From Thermosipho ferrireducens (lineage in GTDB: Bacteria > Thermotogota > Thermotogae > Thermotogales > Fervidobacteriaceae), in assembly GCF_017358165.1 (NCBI RefSeq), contig NZ_CP071446.1, positions 1,550,001 to 1,614,000 of the forward strand: a stretch of DNA of 64,000 bases, read 5' to 3'. This document shows positions 9,071 through 16,792 of the stretch, piece by piece. The translations under genes were made by a program, and so were the position numbers. Below the pieces are notes generated by a model that was given only the letters and a program-made list of their open reading frames with translations, was not told the DNA's origin and did no database searches. Every line of letters begins with the position of its first letter. Positions within the stretch are counted from its first letter, which is position 1.

Positions 9071-9964
9071 TTAATCACCCTTCAAATATTTTTTAACTTC
9101 CTCCCAGGTTTCTTCTGGTCCATAAATTACTATTCCAGGATTCTCTATTGGAAGCTGAATAAAAGGAACATAAAACAATTTGAATTTAAACTTAGTGGCT
9201 AAGTTTTCAGCTACATTTTTGCTAAAAGCATATCTTTCCCAGTCACTGCCTCCAAAATCCGGACTGTAATTTCTCACAAAAACTGCGTTCATTGTGCTAT
9301 TTACGTAAAAAACAACAAAAGAATCAGAATCGAGATTTGTTATGGTATCACCAAGAGATTTGAAAACGTATTTTTTTACTTCCCAATTTGTGTAAATTTG
9401 AATTATAGTTCGGTTTGGAAGAAAATTTTCTTCGAAACTATTTGCATTTTCATATTTATGTGTGTAGACTACCTCACCGGGCACATACAATCTATTCATA
9501 TATGTATATCCGTCCGTTTTAATGTACAGTGTGTTATTATTCAAAAAAGTTTCAAGGTTATTTTTACCAAGATAATCAATCTGTATCAGATTTGAATAGT
9601 CAGTGAGCTTTTCAATATACATTGTAACAAGATTTATATTATCTCCTTCTTTTAGATATTTAATTTCAAAAAAATCGAAAATTTTTTGAAAATCAATTTC
9701 TTTGACCACTGCTCCATCAAAAACGAAAACATCATTAGATACAGCCAGCAAATGATCGTTCCATTCAACGTATTTAAACGTACCTACTTCCCCAAGAGAA
9801 ATTTTTTGTAAAGACAATTGAGATGTATACAATTGCAAAATTTCAACAATAGTATTGTAATTTACCTCTGTAGCTTCAACAGATAATTTACCTATGTTAA
9901 TGGTTACACCCAGGCTTATGCTGAGTAATGCTACAGCAAGCATTAAAATCAAATGAAGTCTCAA
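9071..9964 (-). CDS. Exported protein resembling a degenerate N-acetylmuramoyl-L-alanine amidase
   Basis: A 297-residue protein with a signal peptide (about residues 1-19). The TTG start overlaps the uridine-kinase-like gene's stop in a TTGA arrangement. Residues about 20-100 look like the small beta-rich domain often called copper amine oxidase N-terminal-like. The C-terminal third (FVVFYVNSTMNAVF, then FSKNVAENLATKFKFK) follows the layout of Amidase_3 after its catalytic SIHAN motif. The zinc-binding His residues and the N-terminal DPGHGG motif are absent. It may be an inactive, binding-only amidase relative. This is inference; unknown function is the safe label. Confidence 0.7.
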   Translation of the reverse strand: MRLHLILMLAVALLSISLGVTINIGKLSVEATEVNYNTIVEILQLYTSQLSLQKISLGEVGTFKYVEWNDHLLAVSNDVFVFDGAVVKEIDFQKIFDFFEIKYLKEGDNINLVTMYIEKLTDYSNLIQIDYLGKNNLETFLNNNTLYIKTDGYTYMNRLYVPGEVVYTHKYENANSFEENFLPNRTIIQIYTNWEVKKYVFKSLGDTITNLDSDSFVVFYVNSTMNAVFVRNYSPDFGGSDWERYAFSKNVAENLATKFKFKLFYVPFIQLPIENPGIVIYGPEETWEEVKKYLKGD

Positions 9965-11637
9965 TATCTAAACACACTCCTTCCTATAAACTCCCTAATT
10001 AAAGATGTTCTTGGAATATCCTCCAAATTGGTTATTGGAAGGAAATAATCTAAAATTTTGAGTAATCTTGTTGCTTCCGAAATTTCTGGCTCGCTATCAG
10101 GTACAGCTATAAGCAACGGTTCAGCGAACATTTTCAACACTGCTATTTCATAAACCAGGGCACTATTGAACATTACATCTGCATTTTCCTGGAAAGGAAA
10201 AATGTTTCTGTCCTCCCCTCTTCTAACATTTGGCCACATCTTTAATGTAGCAAGAGCATCATGATTTCTGAATTTACTATCTCTTACCAATCGCCTGAGA
10301 AGCCGTGTGTCAGTAGTGTGTATCCTATTTGTGTTATCCAGGTTTAATTGTGTAAGTGCACTGGCATAAATTTTAAATTTTAACTCTTCCGGTACCATCT
10401 CCGTTAATTTTGGATTGAGTCCATGAATTCCCTCAACAATTATTGGTTGGTCTTTATCTATTTTCAAGAATCTTCCATTTTTCTTTCTTTTCCCGGTTGT
10501 AAAGTCAAATCGAGGAAGTTCTACTTCTTTTCCTTCGAAAAGCTCCAATAAATTTTTATTAAAAAGCTCTACATCAAGAGCTTCCAATGCCTCGAAATCA
10601 TAATTTCCATTTTCATCCCTTGGAGTTTTTTCACGATCCACAAAATAGTCATCAAGAGAGATTGTTACTGGTCTTAATCCGCTTGCCCTAAGTTGTACCA
10701 TTAAGCGTTTAGAAAAGGTTGTTTTTCCGCTGGAAGAGGGGCCAGCTATAAGAATCAGTCGAACTTTTGGTTTTTGCTTTATCTCTTCTGCAATCATCGC
10801 TATTCTTTTTTCATGTAAAGCTTCTGCCATAATTATAAGATCAGTTACTGTTCTTTCACCTCTGGCTATGAGACTATTTAAATCTCCTACACTGTCTATG
10901 TTCATTATTTCTAACCATTTTTCATACTCAAGGAAGACCGCTGAAAGCTTTGGAAGAGGTTTGAACTCACAAATGGGGTTACCATTATCAAATTTAGGTA
11001 ACACTAATACAAATCCCTCGCTATACTTTACAAGATCGAAATGTTTTAGAAGACCTGTGCTTGGTGGCATGTAACCATAGAAATAATCAAAATGTCCTGC
11101 TGCTTCATAAACTTTTATTGTTTTTTTCTTTCTATACTTTAATAAGCTAACTTTATCTTCATATTTCATTTTTTCAAATAATTTAAAAGCTTCGTATTTA
11201 AATAGTTCGTGCTTTTTGAATTCGTAATCATTTTCAATGATTTTCTCCATTTCACTTTTTATACGCTTGACATCTTCTTCAGAAAGCACCAATTTCCTAT
11301 CATGATCTCTCAATTCACAGTAAATTCCTCTTCCAATACTGTGGGAAACTTTTAACTTATAACCAGGGAATAACTCTCTGATGGACGCATGCAAAATGAA
11401 TAATAGCCCCCTCTGGTATATTCTAAATCCATCTGTAGTATTTACATCGATAAATTCCACTACACCTGAACGTGTTAATGGTCTGAAAAGCTCAACTATA
11501 GAGTTATTAATTCTGGCGGCAACTATAGGAGACTTGTAAAATTTCTGGTAATCTTTTGCAAAATTCAAAAGAGTTGTACCTTCTTCCACAAAAATTTTTT
11601 TGTTGTCTTCTTTAAATATCAATTCCAGTTTTTTCAC
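9961..11637 (-). CDS. Uridine kinase-like protein with ThrRS-like N-terminal domains
   Basis: A 558-residue cytoplasmic protein. Residues about 1-60 look like a TGS domain, and about 70-170 like the second additional domain of threonyl-tRNA synthetase (SHSIGRGIYCEL). A P-loop kinase of the uridine kinase/phosphoribulokinase family follows, with GPSSSGKTT at 299-307, SLDDYFVDR and the acceptor-site region PRFDFTTGKR. This three-part architecture is known in Thermotogae and Firmicutes and is usually annotated as uridine kinase; its real substrate is not proved here. It ends with a TTGA overlap into the amidase-like gene. Confidence 0.88.
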   Translation of the reverse strand: MKKLELIFKEDNKKIFVEEGTTLLNFAKDYQKFYKSPIVAARINNSIVELFRPLTRSGVVEFIDVNTTDGFRIYQRGLLFILHASIRELFPGYKLKVSHSIGRGIYCELRDHDRKLVLSEEDVKRIKSEMEKIIENDYEFKKHELFKYEAFKLFEKMKYEDKVSLLKYRKKKTIKVYEAAGHFDYFYGYMPPSTGLLKHFDLVKYSEGFVLVLPKFDNGNPICEFKPLPKLSAVFLEYEKWLEIMNIDSVGDLNSLIARGERTVTDLIIMAEALHEKRIAMIAEEIKQKPKVRLILIAGPSSSGKTTFSKRLMVQLRASGLRPVTISLDDYFVDREKTPRDENGNYDFEALEALDVELFNKNLLELFEGKEVELPRFDFTTGKRKKNGRFLKIDKDQPIIVEGIHGLNPKLTEMVPEELKFKIYASALTQLNLDNTNRIHTTDTRLLRRLVRDSKFRNHDALATLKMWPNVRRGEDRNIFPFQENADVMFNSALVYEIAVLKMFAEPLLIAVPDSEPEISEATRLLKILDYFLPITNLEDIPRTSLIREFIGRSVFRY

Positions 11638-11651
11638 AGCTTATTCCCCCT

Positions 11652-13049
11652 TTATTTTTTCCAGGTGATTTCAAACGATGCAGGATTATAATGCGTAAAA
11701 TGTATATGAACTTCCATGTTAACAGCCTTTTTAACATCTTTTCTGCTTATGTACTCTTTCAAAGATGGATGCAATTTAATTATAACTTCTTTCACATTTT
11801 CGGGCTTTTCAGACAATTTGTCGAACAACTCTCGTATAATAATTTTGGGTGATGGAACGAAACCGTATCCTTTACACGATGGACATTTAACACCAGTTAG
11901 TTCATCGAATGAACGTATAGTTCTTTTACGCGTAAGCTCCAAAAGACCCAATTTTGTAAATCCTAAAATTTCTATCTTGCTTTTATCTTTTGTTGTTTCT
12001 TCTTTCATTTTATTCAAAACGGCTTCTTTGGCTTCCTGAGACGTCATATCTATAAAATCGATTATAATTATACCACCTATGTTTCTCAATCGAAGTTGTC
12101 TGCATATTTCTTCTGCAGCTTCAAGATTTGTACGAAATGCAGTTTCCTGTTGATTTTCCCCGGAAACAAAATGTTTTGAATTCACATCTATTACAGTAAG
12201 GGCCTCTGTCCTGTCAATTATAATTTCACCACCAGATGGTAAATTTACCCTCCTTCTAAAAAGCTCCTTAGATTTTTCGTATATTCCCGCGTACTGGAAT
12301 GTATCTCCATCTATAATCTCTATTTTTGGTCGTTTTGGGTAACCTTTTATATATCTGGAAATTATTTGAACATGCTCTGGCAGGTTCGTTATTATAAGTT
12401 CTACATCCCTTGAAAGCTTTTCTTTAAAAATATAATCTGCTGCACTTTTTTCGCTGTAAAGCAATCGGGGTTTTCTGGCTCTTTTAAACGTACTAAGTAT
12501 ACTTTCCCAGGTTTCAACAAGTGTAATTATCTCGTCTTCTATATGTGTTTCATCAACTCCCTCTGAAGCTGTTCTTAGCACTATTCCTAATTTGTACTTT
12601 TCACTGTAAGTATTTGCCAGGTTATACAAACGTTCTCTTTCATCTTCATCGATTATCTTTTTTGAAACTCCTTTAGTATTAGAAAATGGGAATATAACCA
12701 CATACCTTCCCGCCAAACTTATGTTCGTGGTAAGCTGAGCACCTTTACTTCCCGTTGGATCTTTTTTTACCTGAACCAGCAATTTTAATTTTGGAGTCAA
12801 TTTTTTCAATTTAAAAAAATCCTGATATGCTTTTGAAATGTCTTTCATACGCAAAAAACCATTTTTGCTTTCACCAATGTTTACAAATACAGCTTCAAGG
12901 GCATTAACAGCCCGGTCAAGCCGTCCAAGATATATATTTCCTGCAAGCTTTTCATTTTCTTCAAAAAACAGTTCTACCAACTTTCCTGATTCAATTACAG
13001 CACATTGAAGCTGTTCAAAAACGGTATTTAAAACAAGAATCTTACCCAT
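11652..13049 (-). CDS. rng: Ribonuclease G/E family endoribonuclease
   Basis: Endonuclease that cuts AU-rich single-stranded RNA in rRNA maturation and mRNA decay. The N-terminal S1 domain is interrupted in the usual way (LAGNIYLGRLDRAV, then residues to about 110). The catalytic region has VIDVNSKHF and IIIDFIDM, which carry the two metal-binding aspartates. The zinc-link CPSCKGYGF joins the small domain. At 465 residues it is RNase G-sized, without the long RNase E scaffold tail. It lies 14 bp upstream of the uridine-kinase-like gene. Confidence 0.94.
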   Translation of the reverse strand: MGKILVLNTVFEQLQCAVIESGKLVELFFEENEKLAGNIYLGRLDRAVNALEAVFVNIGESKNGFLRMKDISKAYQDFFKLKKLTPKLKLLVQVKKDPTGSKGAQLTTNISLAGRYVVIFPFSNTKGVSKKIIDEDERERLYNLANTYSEKYKLGIVLRTASEGVDETHIEDEIITLVETWESILSTFKRARKPRLLYSEKSAADYIFKEKLSRDVELIITNLPEHVQIISRYIKGYPKRPKIEIIDGDTFQYAGIYEKSKELFRRRVNLPSGGEIIIDRTEALTVIDVNSKHFVSGENQQETAFRTNLEAAEEICRQLRLRNIGGIIIIDFIDMTSQEAKEAVLNKMKEETTKDKSKIEILGFTKLGLLELTRKRTIRSFDELTGVKCPSCKGYGFVPSPKIIIRELFDKLSEKPENVKEVIIKLHPSLKEYISRKDVKKAVNMEVHIHFTHYNPASFEITWKK

Positions 13050-13191
13050 TTCTCAAACCCTTTCATTTTTTAGTGAGCTGTGTTTCAAATTTCATGCTTA
13101 TACTTTTTCCAAAGCATTCTTTAGACTTGTTGATTTTATTTTATGTTCATAAAAACACTTTTTCAACATTTTCCATTAACATATATGTAGA

Positions 13192-13228
13192 ATAATTTTA
13201 TCATAAGCAGGGATAATTTTATCATAAG
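13192..13228. repeat. Phased 16-bp direct repeat, possible operator
   Basis: ATAATTTTATCATAAG occurs twice without mismatch, at 13192-13207 and 13213-13228. The period is 21 bp, two helical turns, so a protein could bind both copies on one DNA face. It lies 100 bp upstream of the predicted plus-strand promoter and 145 bp upstream of rng. No regulator gene adjoins it. Confidence 0.75.
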
Positions 13229-13330
13229 ATTTTATTATTCTATAAATACGTATTTGTGTTCAACGGATAAATTTTTAAAGGGTTTTCAGGTTAACGATAA
13301 TTTTTCGATTACAATTCTCTATTTAAGCTC

Positions 13331-13359
13331 TTGGCTAAAATAGCATTTTGTATTAAAAT
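13331..13359 (+). promoter_or_regulatory. Sigma-70-type promoter of the dCMP deaminase/korBC operon
   Basis: TTGGCT at 13331-13336 and TAAAAT at 13354-13359 are separated by the ideal 17 bp. The expected start of transcription is about 7 bp downstream, near 13366, leaving a leader of about 25 bases that contains the GAGGTGG ribosome-binding site. Confidence 0.65.
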
Positions 13360-13392
13360 TTAACTGAAAGTTTCCTTAAGAGGTGGAAAATA

Positions 13393-13905
13393 TTGAATAT
13401 AGAAGAATATTTACAAAACCTCAAAATTCTTCAGGTAAATGACGAAAGGGAACCGTGGGATATATATTTTTCAAAAATAGCAAAGCTGATAGCGGAACGT
13501 TCCACATGTATTCACAGAAAAGTAGGAGCTGTTATAGTTCGTGATAAAAGGATTCTTTCCACAGGGTATAATCAACCACCTTCTGGATTCCCCCATTGTA
13601 ATAGTATAGGTTGTATTCGCGATGATTTAAACATCCCTTCTGGAAACAACCAGGAAATATGTTACGCTCTCCATGCTGAACAAAACGCTCTTGTACAGGC
13701 AGCGAGATTTGGGATTTCCACAGAAAACGCCACAATTTATGTAACACATAAACCATGCTCTGTTTGTGCAAGATTAATAATAAATGCTGGTATAAAGAGG
13801 GTTGTATTTATAAAGGATTATCCCGACTCTTTGACTGAATTTCTCTTTAAAACCTGTAACATATCTGTCGAAAAATTAGGAGGTGAACTGGGTGAAAAGG
13901 GATAA
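13393..13905 (+). CDS. dCMP deaminase (ComEB-like) family protein
   Basis: A zinc deaminase that converts dCMP to dUMP for thymidylate synthesis. The zinc site is complete: His94 and catalytic Glu96 in HAEQNA, and Cys122 and Cys125 in PCSVCAR. The TTG start has GAGGTGG 6 bases upstream. The length of 170 residues fits. The name ComEB comes from Bacillus competence operons; the protein has a metabolic role there. Its 3' end overlaps the start of the next gene by 14 bp. Confidence 0.93.
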   Translation: MNIEEYLQNLKILQVNDEREPWDIYFSKIAKLIAERSTCIHRKVGAVIVRDKRILSTGYNQPPSGFPHCNSIGCIRDDLNIPSGNNQEICYALHAEQNALVQAARFGISTENATIYVTHKPCSVCARLIINAGIKRVVFIKDYPDSLTEFLFKTCNISVEKLGGELGEKG

Positions 13906-14710
13906 ATTAGTAGATTATTTAAGAATAGACAGGTGGCCAACTGTCTGGTGTCCAGGCTGTGGAAATGGAATTATAATGAAAGCTTTTATAGACGCTGCAG
14001 ATCAGCTGAATTTAGAAAAAGATAGGGTAGCTGTTGTCTCAGGAATAGGATGCTCATCAAGGGTAACAGGTTATCTTGATTTCAATACACTTCACACACT
14101 TCATGGCAGGGGAATAGCTTTTGCAACAGGGGTGAAACTTGCACGTCCCGATTTTAAAGTAGTGGTTATGGGTGGTGATGGTGATATAACAGCAATTGGT
14201 GGTAATCATTTTGTTCACGCTTGCAGAAGAAATATAGATCTTACAGTTATTATTTTTAACAACATGATATACGGTATGACAGGAGGGCAACATTCCCCAA
14301 CCACCCCAGAAAAGCATTTTGCAAGTACCATGCCATTTGGCAACGTAGAGACTCCTTTCGATATTGCTCAACTTGCTCTATCTGCTGGTGCCACATACGT
14401 TGCTCGATCAACTGTATACCATTACGCTCTAACTGTAAACTACATAAAAGAAGGTCTATTGCATAGAGGTATGAGTGTAATAGAAGTTTTTACCAATTGT
14501 CACACGTACTATGGAAGATACAATAATATGAAAAATTCGTGGGAAGTCTTAGATTATTTCAAAAAGAATACCGTAACATTAAAGAAAGCACAGAATATGT
14601 CTGAAGATGAATTAAAAGGGAAAATAGTTATTGGAGTGTTGAAAAAAGAACAAAAACCGGATTTCTATGAAAAATATAGAAGAATTTTCGCGCTTCAGTC
14701 GGAGGTGTAA
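13892..14710 (+). CDS. 2-oxoacid:ferredoxin oxidoreductase, beta (TPP) subunit
   Basis: The thiamine diphosphate subunit of a 2-oxoacid (most like 2-oxoglutarate) ferredoxin oxidoreductase, which makes an acyl-CoA, CO2 and reduced ferredoxin. WCPGCGNG near the N-terminus and the TPP motif GDGDITAIGGNHF are characteristic, as is NNMIYGMTGGQHSPTTP. I chose the GTG at 13892 because AGGAGGTG lies 6 bases before it; the frame opens at an earlier GTG at 13883. The gene overlaps the deaminase end. The gamma subunit follows by 3 bp. No alpha subunit or ferredoxin-like delta subunit is in the window. Confidence 0.9.
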   Translation: MKRDKLVDYLRIDRWPTVWCPGCGNGIIMKAFIDAADQLNLEKDRVAVVSGIGCSSRVTGYLDFNTLHTLHGRGIAFATGVKLARPDFKVVVMGGDGDITAIGGNHFVHACRRNIDLTVIIFNNMIYGMTGGQHSPTTPEKHFASTMPFGNVETPFDIAQLALSAGATYVARSTVYHYALTVNYIKEGLLHRGMSVIEVFTNCHTYYGRYNNMKNSWEVLDYFKKNTVTLKKAQNMSEDELKGKIVIGVLKKEQKPDFYEKYRRIFALQSEV

Positions 14711-14713
14711 ATC

Positions 14714-15319
14714 ATGAAAAATTTGGTTAGACCATTTTCTGTAAGAATTGCAGGAATAGGCGGTCAGGGTAATTTAATCTCAGGGCTTATTTTAGCAAAA
14801 GCCCTCGTAAAATCTGGCAAACATGTTATTCAAACGCAGAATTACACTGCACAAGTTAGAGGTGGTCCAAGTTACTGTGATCTCTTGATTTCAAGTGATC
14901 CAATTGATTTTCCAAAAGCCACAATTTTTGATGTATTGGTAATTTTACATCCATCCATGATTAGTCAATGCAAAAATGTCAGAAATAATGGTATAATTTT
15001 AGTAGATGATACTTACATCAGCAGTTATCCACCGGATATTTTCAGAATGACAAGAAGAAAAATTATGGTACCTGCCTCAAAACTTTCATATGAAAAATTT
15101 GGAACTGAAATGTATGCAAACATGATTATGTTAGGGTTGACTATAAAAGCGTCTTCGTTGGTTGATGTTAATTCTGTAATTGAAGCTATAAAGGAGAACA
15201 TGAAACCAACACATATAGAAAATAACATAGAGGCGATTAAATATGGAACGACTCTCACAGAAAAAGTATATAAACCAAGAATCGAAAGAAAAATACCGCG
15301 TACAATTGGGTTCGAATAA
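14714..15319 (+). CDS. 2-oxoacid:ferredoxin oxidoreductase, gamma subunit
   Basis: The partner of the preceding beta subunit. The N-terminal IAGIGGQGNLISGLILAKAL and QTQNYTAQVRGGPSYCDL are signatures of the gamma (KorC/OorC/VorC) subunit. It is 201 residues, normal for this family. The ATG has GGAGGTG upstream. Beta, gamma and the alpha subunit normally form one complex; alpha must be encoded elsewhere. The next gene overlaps its 3' end by 77 bp if the ATG start of that gene is right. Confidence 0.9.
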   Translation: MKNLVRPFSVRIAGIGGQGNLISGLILAKALVKSGKHVIQTQNYTAQVRGGPSYCDLLISSDPIDFPKATIFDVLVILHPSMISQCKNVRNNGIILVDDTYISSYPPDIFRMTRRKIMVPASKLSYEKFGTEMYANMIMLGLTIKASSLVDVNSVIEAIKENMKPTHIENNIEAIKYGTTLTEKVYKPRIERKIPRTIGFE

Positions 15320-15767
15320 TTTAAAGTCTTCTTTCTCTCATGCCATAGAAGGAATAGTTACTTCTATTTTTCAAGAGAGAAACCTTCGTATTCATTTTTT
15401 TATTGGTTTTACAGTACTTTTAATAAGTTTATTTTTACCTTTAAATGAAAATGATTTTATATGGCTGTTTTTTGCAGTTTTTTTTGTGATTATAGCCGAA
15501 TTAATCAATACACTTATTGAAAATCTTATGGACTTTTTTTCTGCAGAGTTTCATCCTATCGTTAAAATAATAAAAGATATTAGCTCAGGAATAGTTCTGT
15601 GGTCTGCTATGTTTTCAGTGGTTGTTGGAGTGGTTATTTTTGGTAAAGGATTGTTTGGATGGAATCTGCAAATCGCAAAAGTGCTGGGGTTAACATTTGT
15701 AGCATTTTTCCCGGTGGTGGCGCTATTTTTGGAGGTGAAAAGATGGCTCCGGAACCGATCAAAGTAA
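15243..15767 (+). CDS. dgkA: Diacylglycerol/undecaprenol kinase family membrane protein
   Basis: An integral membrane kinase phosphorylating diacylglycerol or undecaprenol. The family pattern is clear: AIEGIVTSIFQERNLRIHFF, then AELINTLIENLMDFF with the catalytic Glu. Three hydrophobic segments match the DgkA core. A fourth hydrophobic stretch (about residues 143-163) and a basic tail extend it to 174 residues, longer than the usual 120-140. GAGG lies 9 bases before the ATG at 15243; an internal TTG at 15306 would remove the overlap with the gamma subunit but has no good ribosome-binding site. It overlaps cheB by 25 bp. Confidence 0.88.
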   Translation: MERLSQKKYINQESKEKYRVQLGSNNLKSSFSHAIEGIVTSIFQERNLRIHFFIGFTVLLISLFLPLNENDFIWLFFAVFFVIIAELINTLIENLMDFFSAEFHPIVKIIKDISSGIVLWSAMFSVVVGVVIFGKGLFGWNLQIAKVLGLTFVAFFPVVALFLEVKRWLRNRSK

Positions 15768-16780
15768 TGATAGTGGACGACTCTGCGTTTATGAGAATGA
15801 TATTGAAAGATGTAATAGAAAAACAACCAGATATGAAAGTCGTAGCAATAGCAAAAGATGGACTTGAAGCCGTTGAACTTGCCATGAAACATAAGCCCGA
15901 TGTTATTACACTTGACGTTGAAATGCCAAAACTAAACGGTATCGAAGCACTTAAAGAAATTATGAAGCGAGCGCCTGCGAGAATAATAATGGTAAGCAGT
16001 CTAACAGAAAAAGGAGCTGATATAACAATTACAGCTCTGGAATTAGGTGCTGTAGATTTTATTACAAAACCAGCGGGAAGTATTTCAATGAATTTCAGAA
16101 AAGTTGCAGACGATTTAATAGAAAAAATTAGAAACTCAATGAATATAGACACTGACAAATTGTTATTCAGAAAACGTACTGTAGTATCAAAAACGAAAAT
16201 AAAGAGTTTAATCACAAGTCATGTTGTTGTTATTGGTTCCTCTACAGGTGGACCTAAATCCTTAGATATGGTTGTCCCAGCTTTACCTGAAAATTTTCCT
16301 GCGCCAATAATAATTGTTCAGCATATGCCACCTGGATTCACAAAGTCTCTTGCAGCTCGATTGAACAAAATTTCCAGCTTAAATGTTAAAGAAGCAGAGG
16401 ATGGGGATGAATTAAAGCCAGGTTGGGTTTACGTGGCTCCTGGGAACTTTCATCTCGGGGTAAGGTATCACGATAAAAAAGGTATTTTATATCTGGATAA
16501 CAGTGATAAAATAAATAATGTCAGACCTGCTGTGGATTTTACACTGGATAAAGTAGCTGAAATTTATAAAGATAAAACCATTGCTGTTATTTTAACAGGA
16601 ATGGGAAAAGATGGAACAAAAGGGTCTTTTAAAGTAAAATACTATAAAGGAAAAGTAATAGCCGAATCGAAAGAAACGTGTGTAGTATACGGTATGCCAA
16701 AGGCTGTGGTAGAAGAAGGTTATGCAGATTTCGTATTACCCGCTTATAAAATACCAGAAAAATTGGTAGAAATCATTTAG
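15743..16780 (+). CDS. cheB: Chemotaxis response regulator protein-glutamate methylesterase
   Basis: CheB removes methyl groups from chemoreceptors and deamidates glutamines. Residues 1-120 are a receiver domain with phospho-acceptor Asp58 in ITLDVEMPKLNG. After a linker, the methylesterase domain has GSSTGG (nucleophile Ser167), the His in QHMPPGFT and the Asp in ILTGMGKDG. The start at 15743 follows GGAGGTG by 5 bases; the frame opens earlier inside dgkA, but that sequence is unrelated. No other che gene is nearby. Flagellin lies elsewhere in the window, so motility is expected. Confidence 0.96.
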   Translation: MAPEPIKVMIVDDSAFMRMILKDVIEKQPDMKVVAIAKDGLEAVELAMKHKPDVITLDVEMPKLNGIEALKEIMKRAPARIIMVSSLTEKGADITITALELGAVDFITKPAGSISMNFRKVADDLIEKIRNSMNIDTDKLLFRKRTVVSKTKIKSLITSHVVVIGSSTGGPKSLDMVVPALPENFPAPIIIVQHMPPGFTKSLAARLNKISSLNVKEAEDGDELKPGWVYVAPGNFHLGVRYHDKKGILYLDNSDKINNVRPAVDFTLDKVAEIYKDKTIAVILTGMGKDGTKGSFKVKYYKGKVIAESKETCVVYGMPKAVVEEGYADFVLPAYKIPEKLVEII

Positions 16781-16792
16781 GAGGTGTTAACG

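Larger units (their letters stand above)
13050..13392. other. Divergent intergenic spacer between rng and the dCMP deaminase gene
   Basis: A 343-bp AT-rich region without an open frame or RNA gene that I can support. It holds promoters for both directions. I see a strong one for the plus-strand operon at 13331-13359. A 16-bp direct repeat lies near the middle at 13192-13228. The remaining parts show only A- and T-runs. Confidence 0.7.

Noticed and set aside
15634-16215. 193-codon minus-strand open frame opposite dgkA/cheB
   Set aside because: It lies opposite conserved CheB motifs, consists of Ser/Ile-rich antisense sequence and has no start context.
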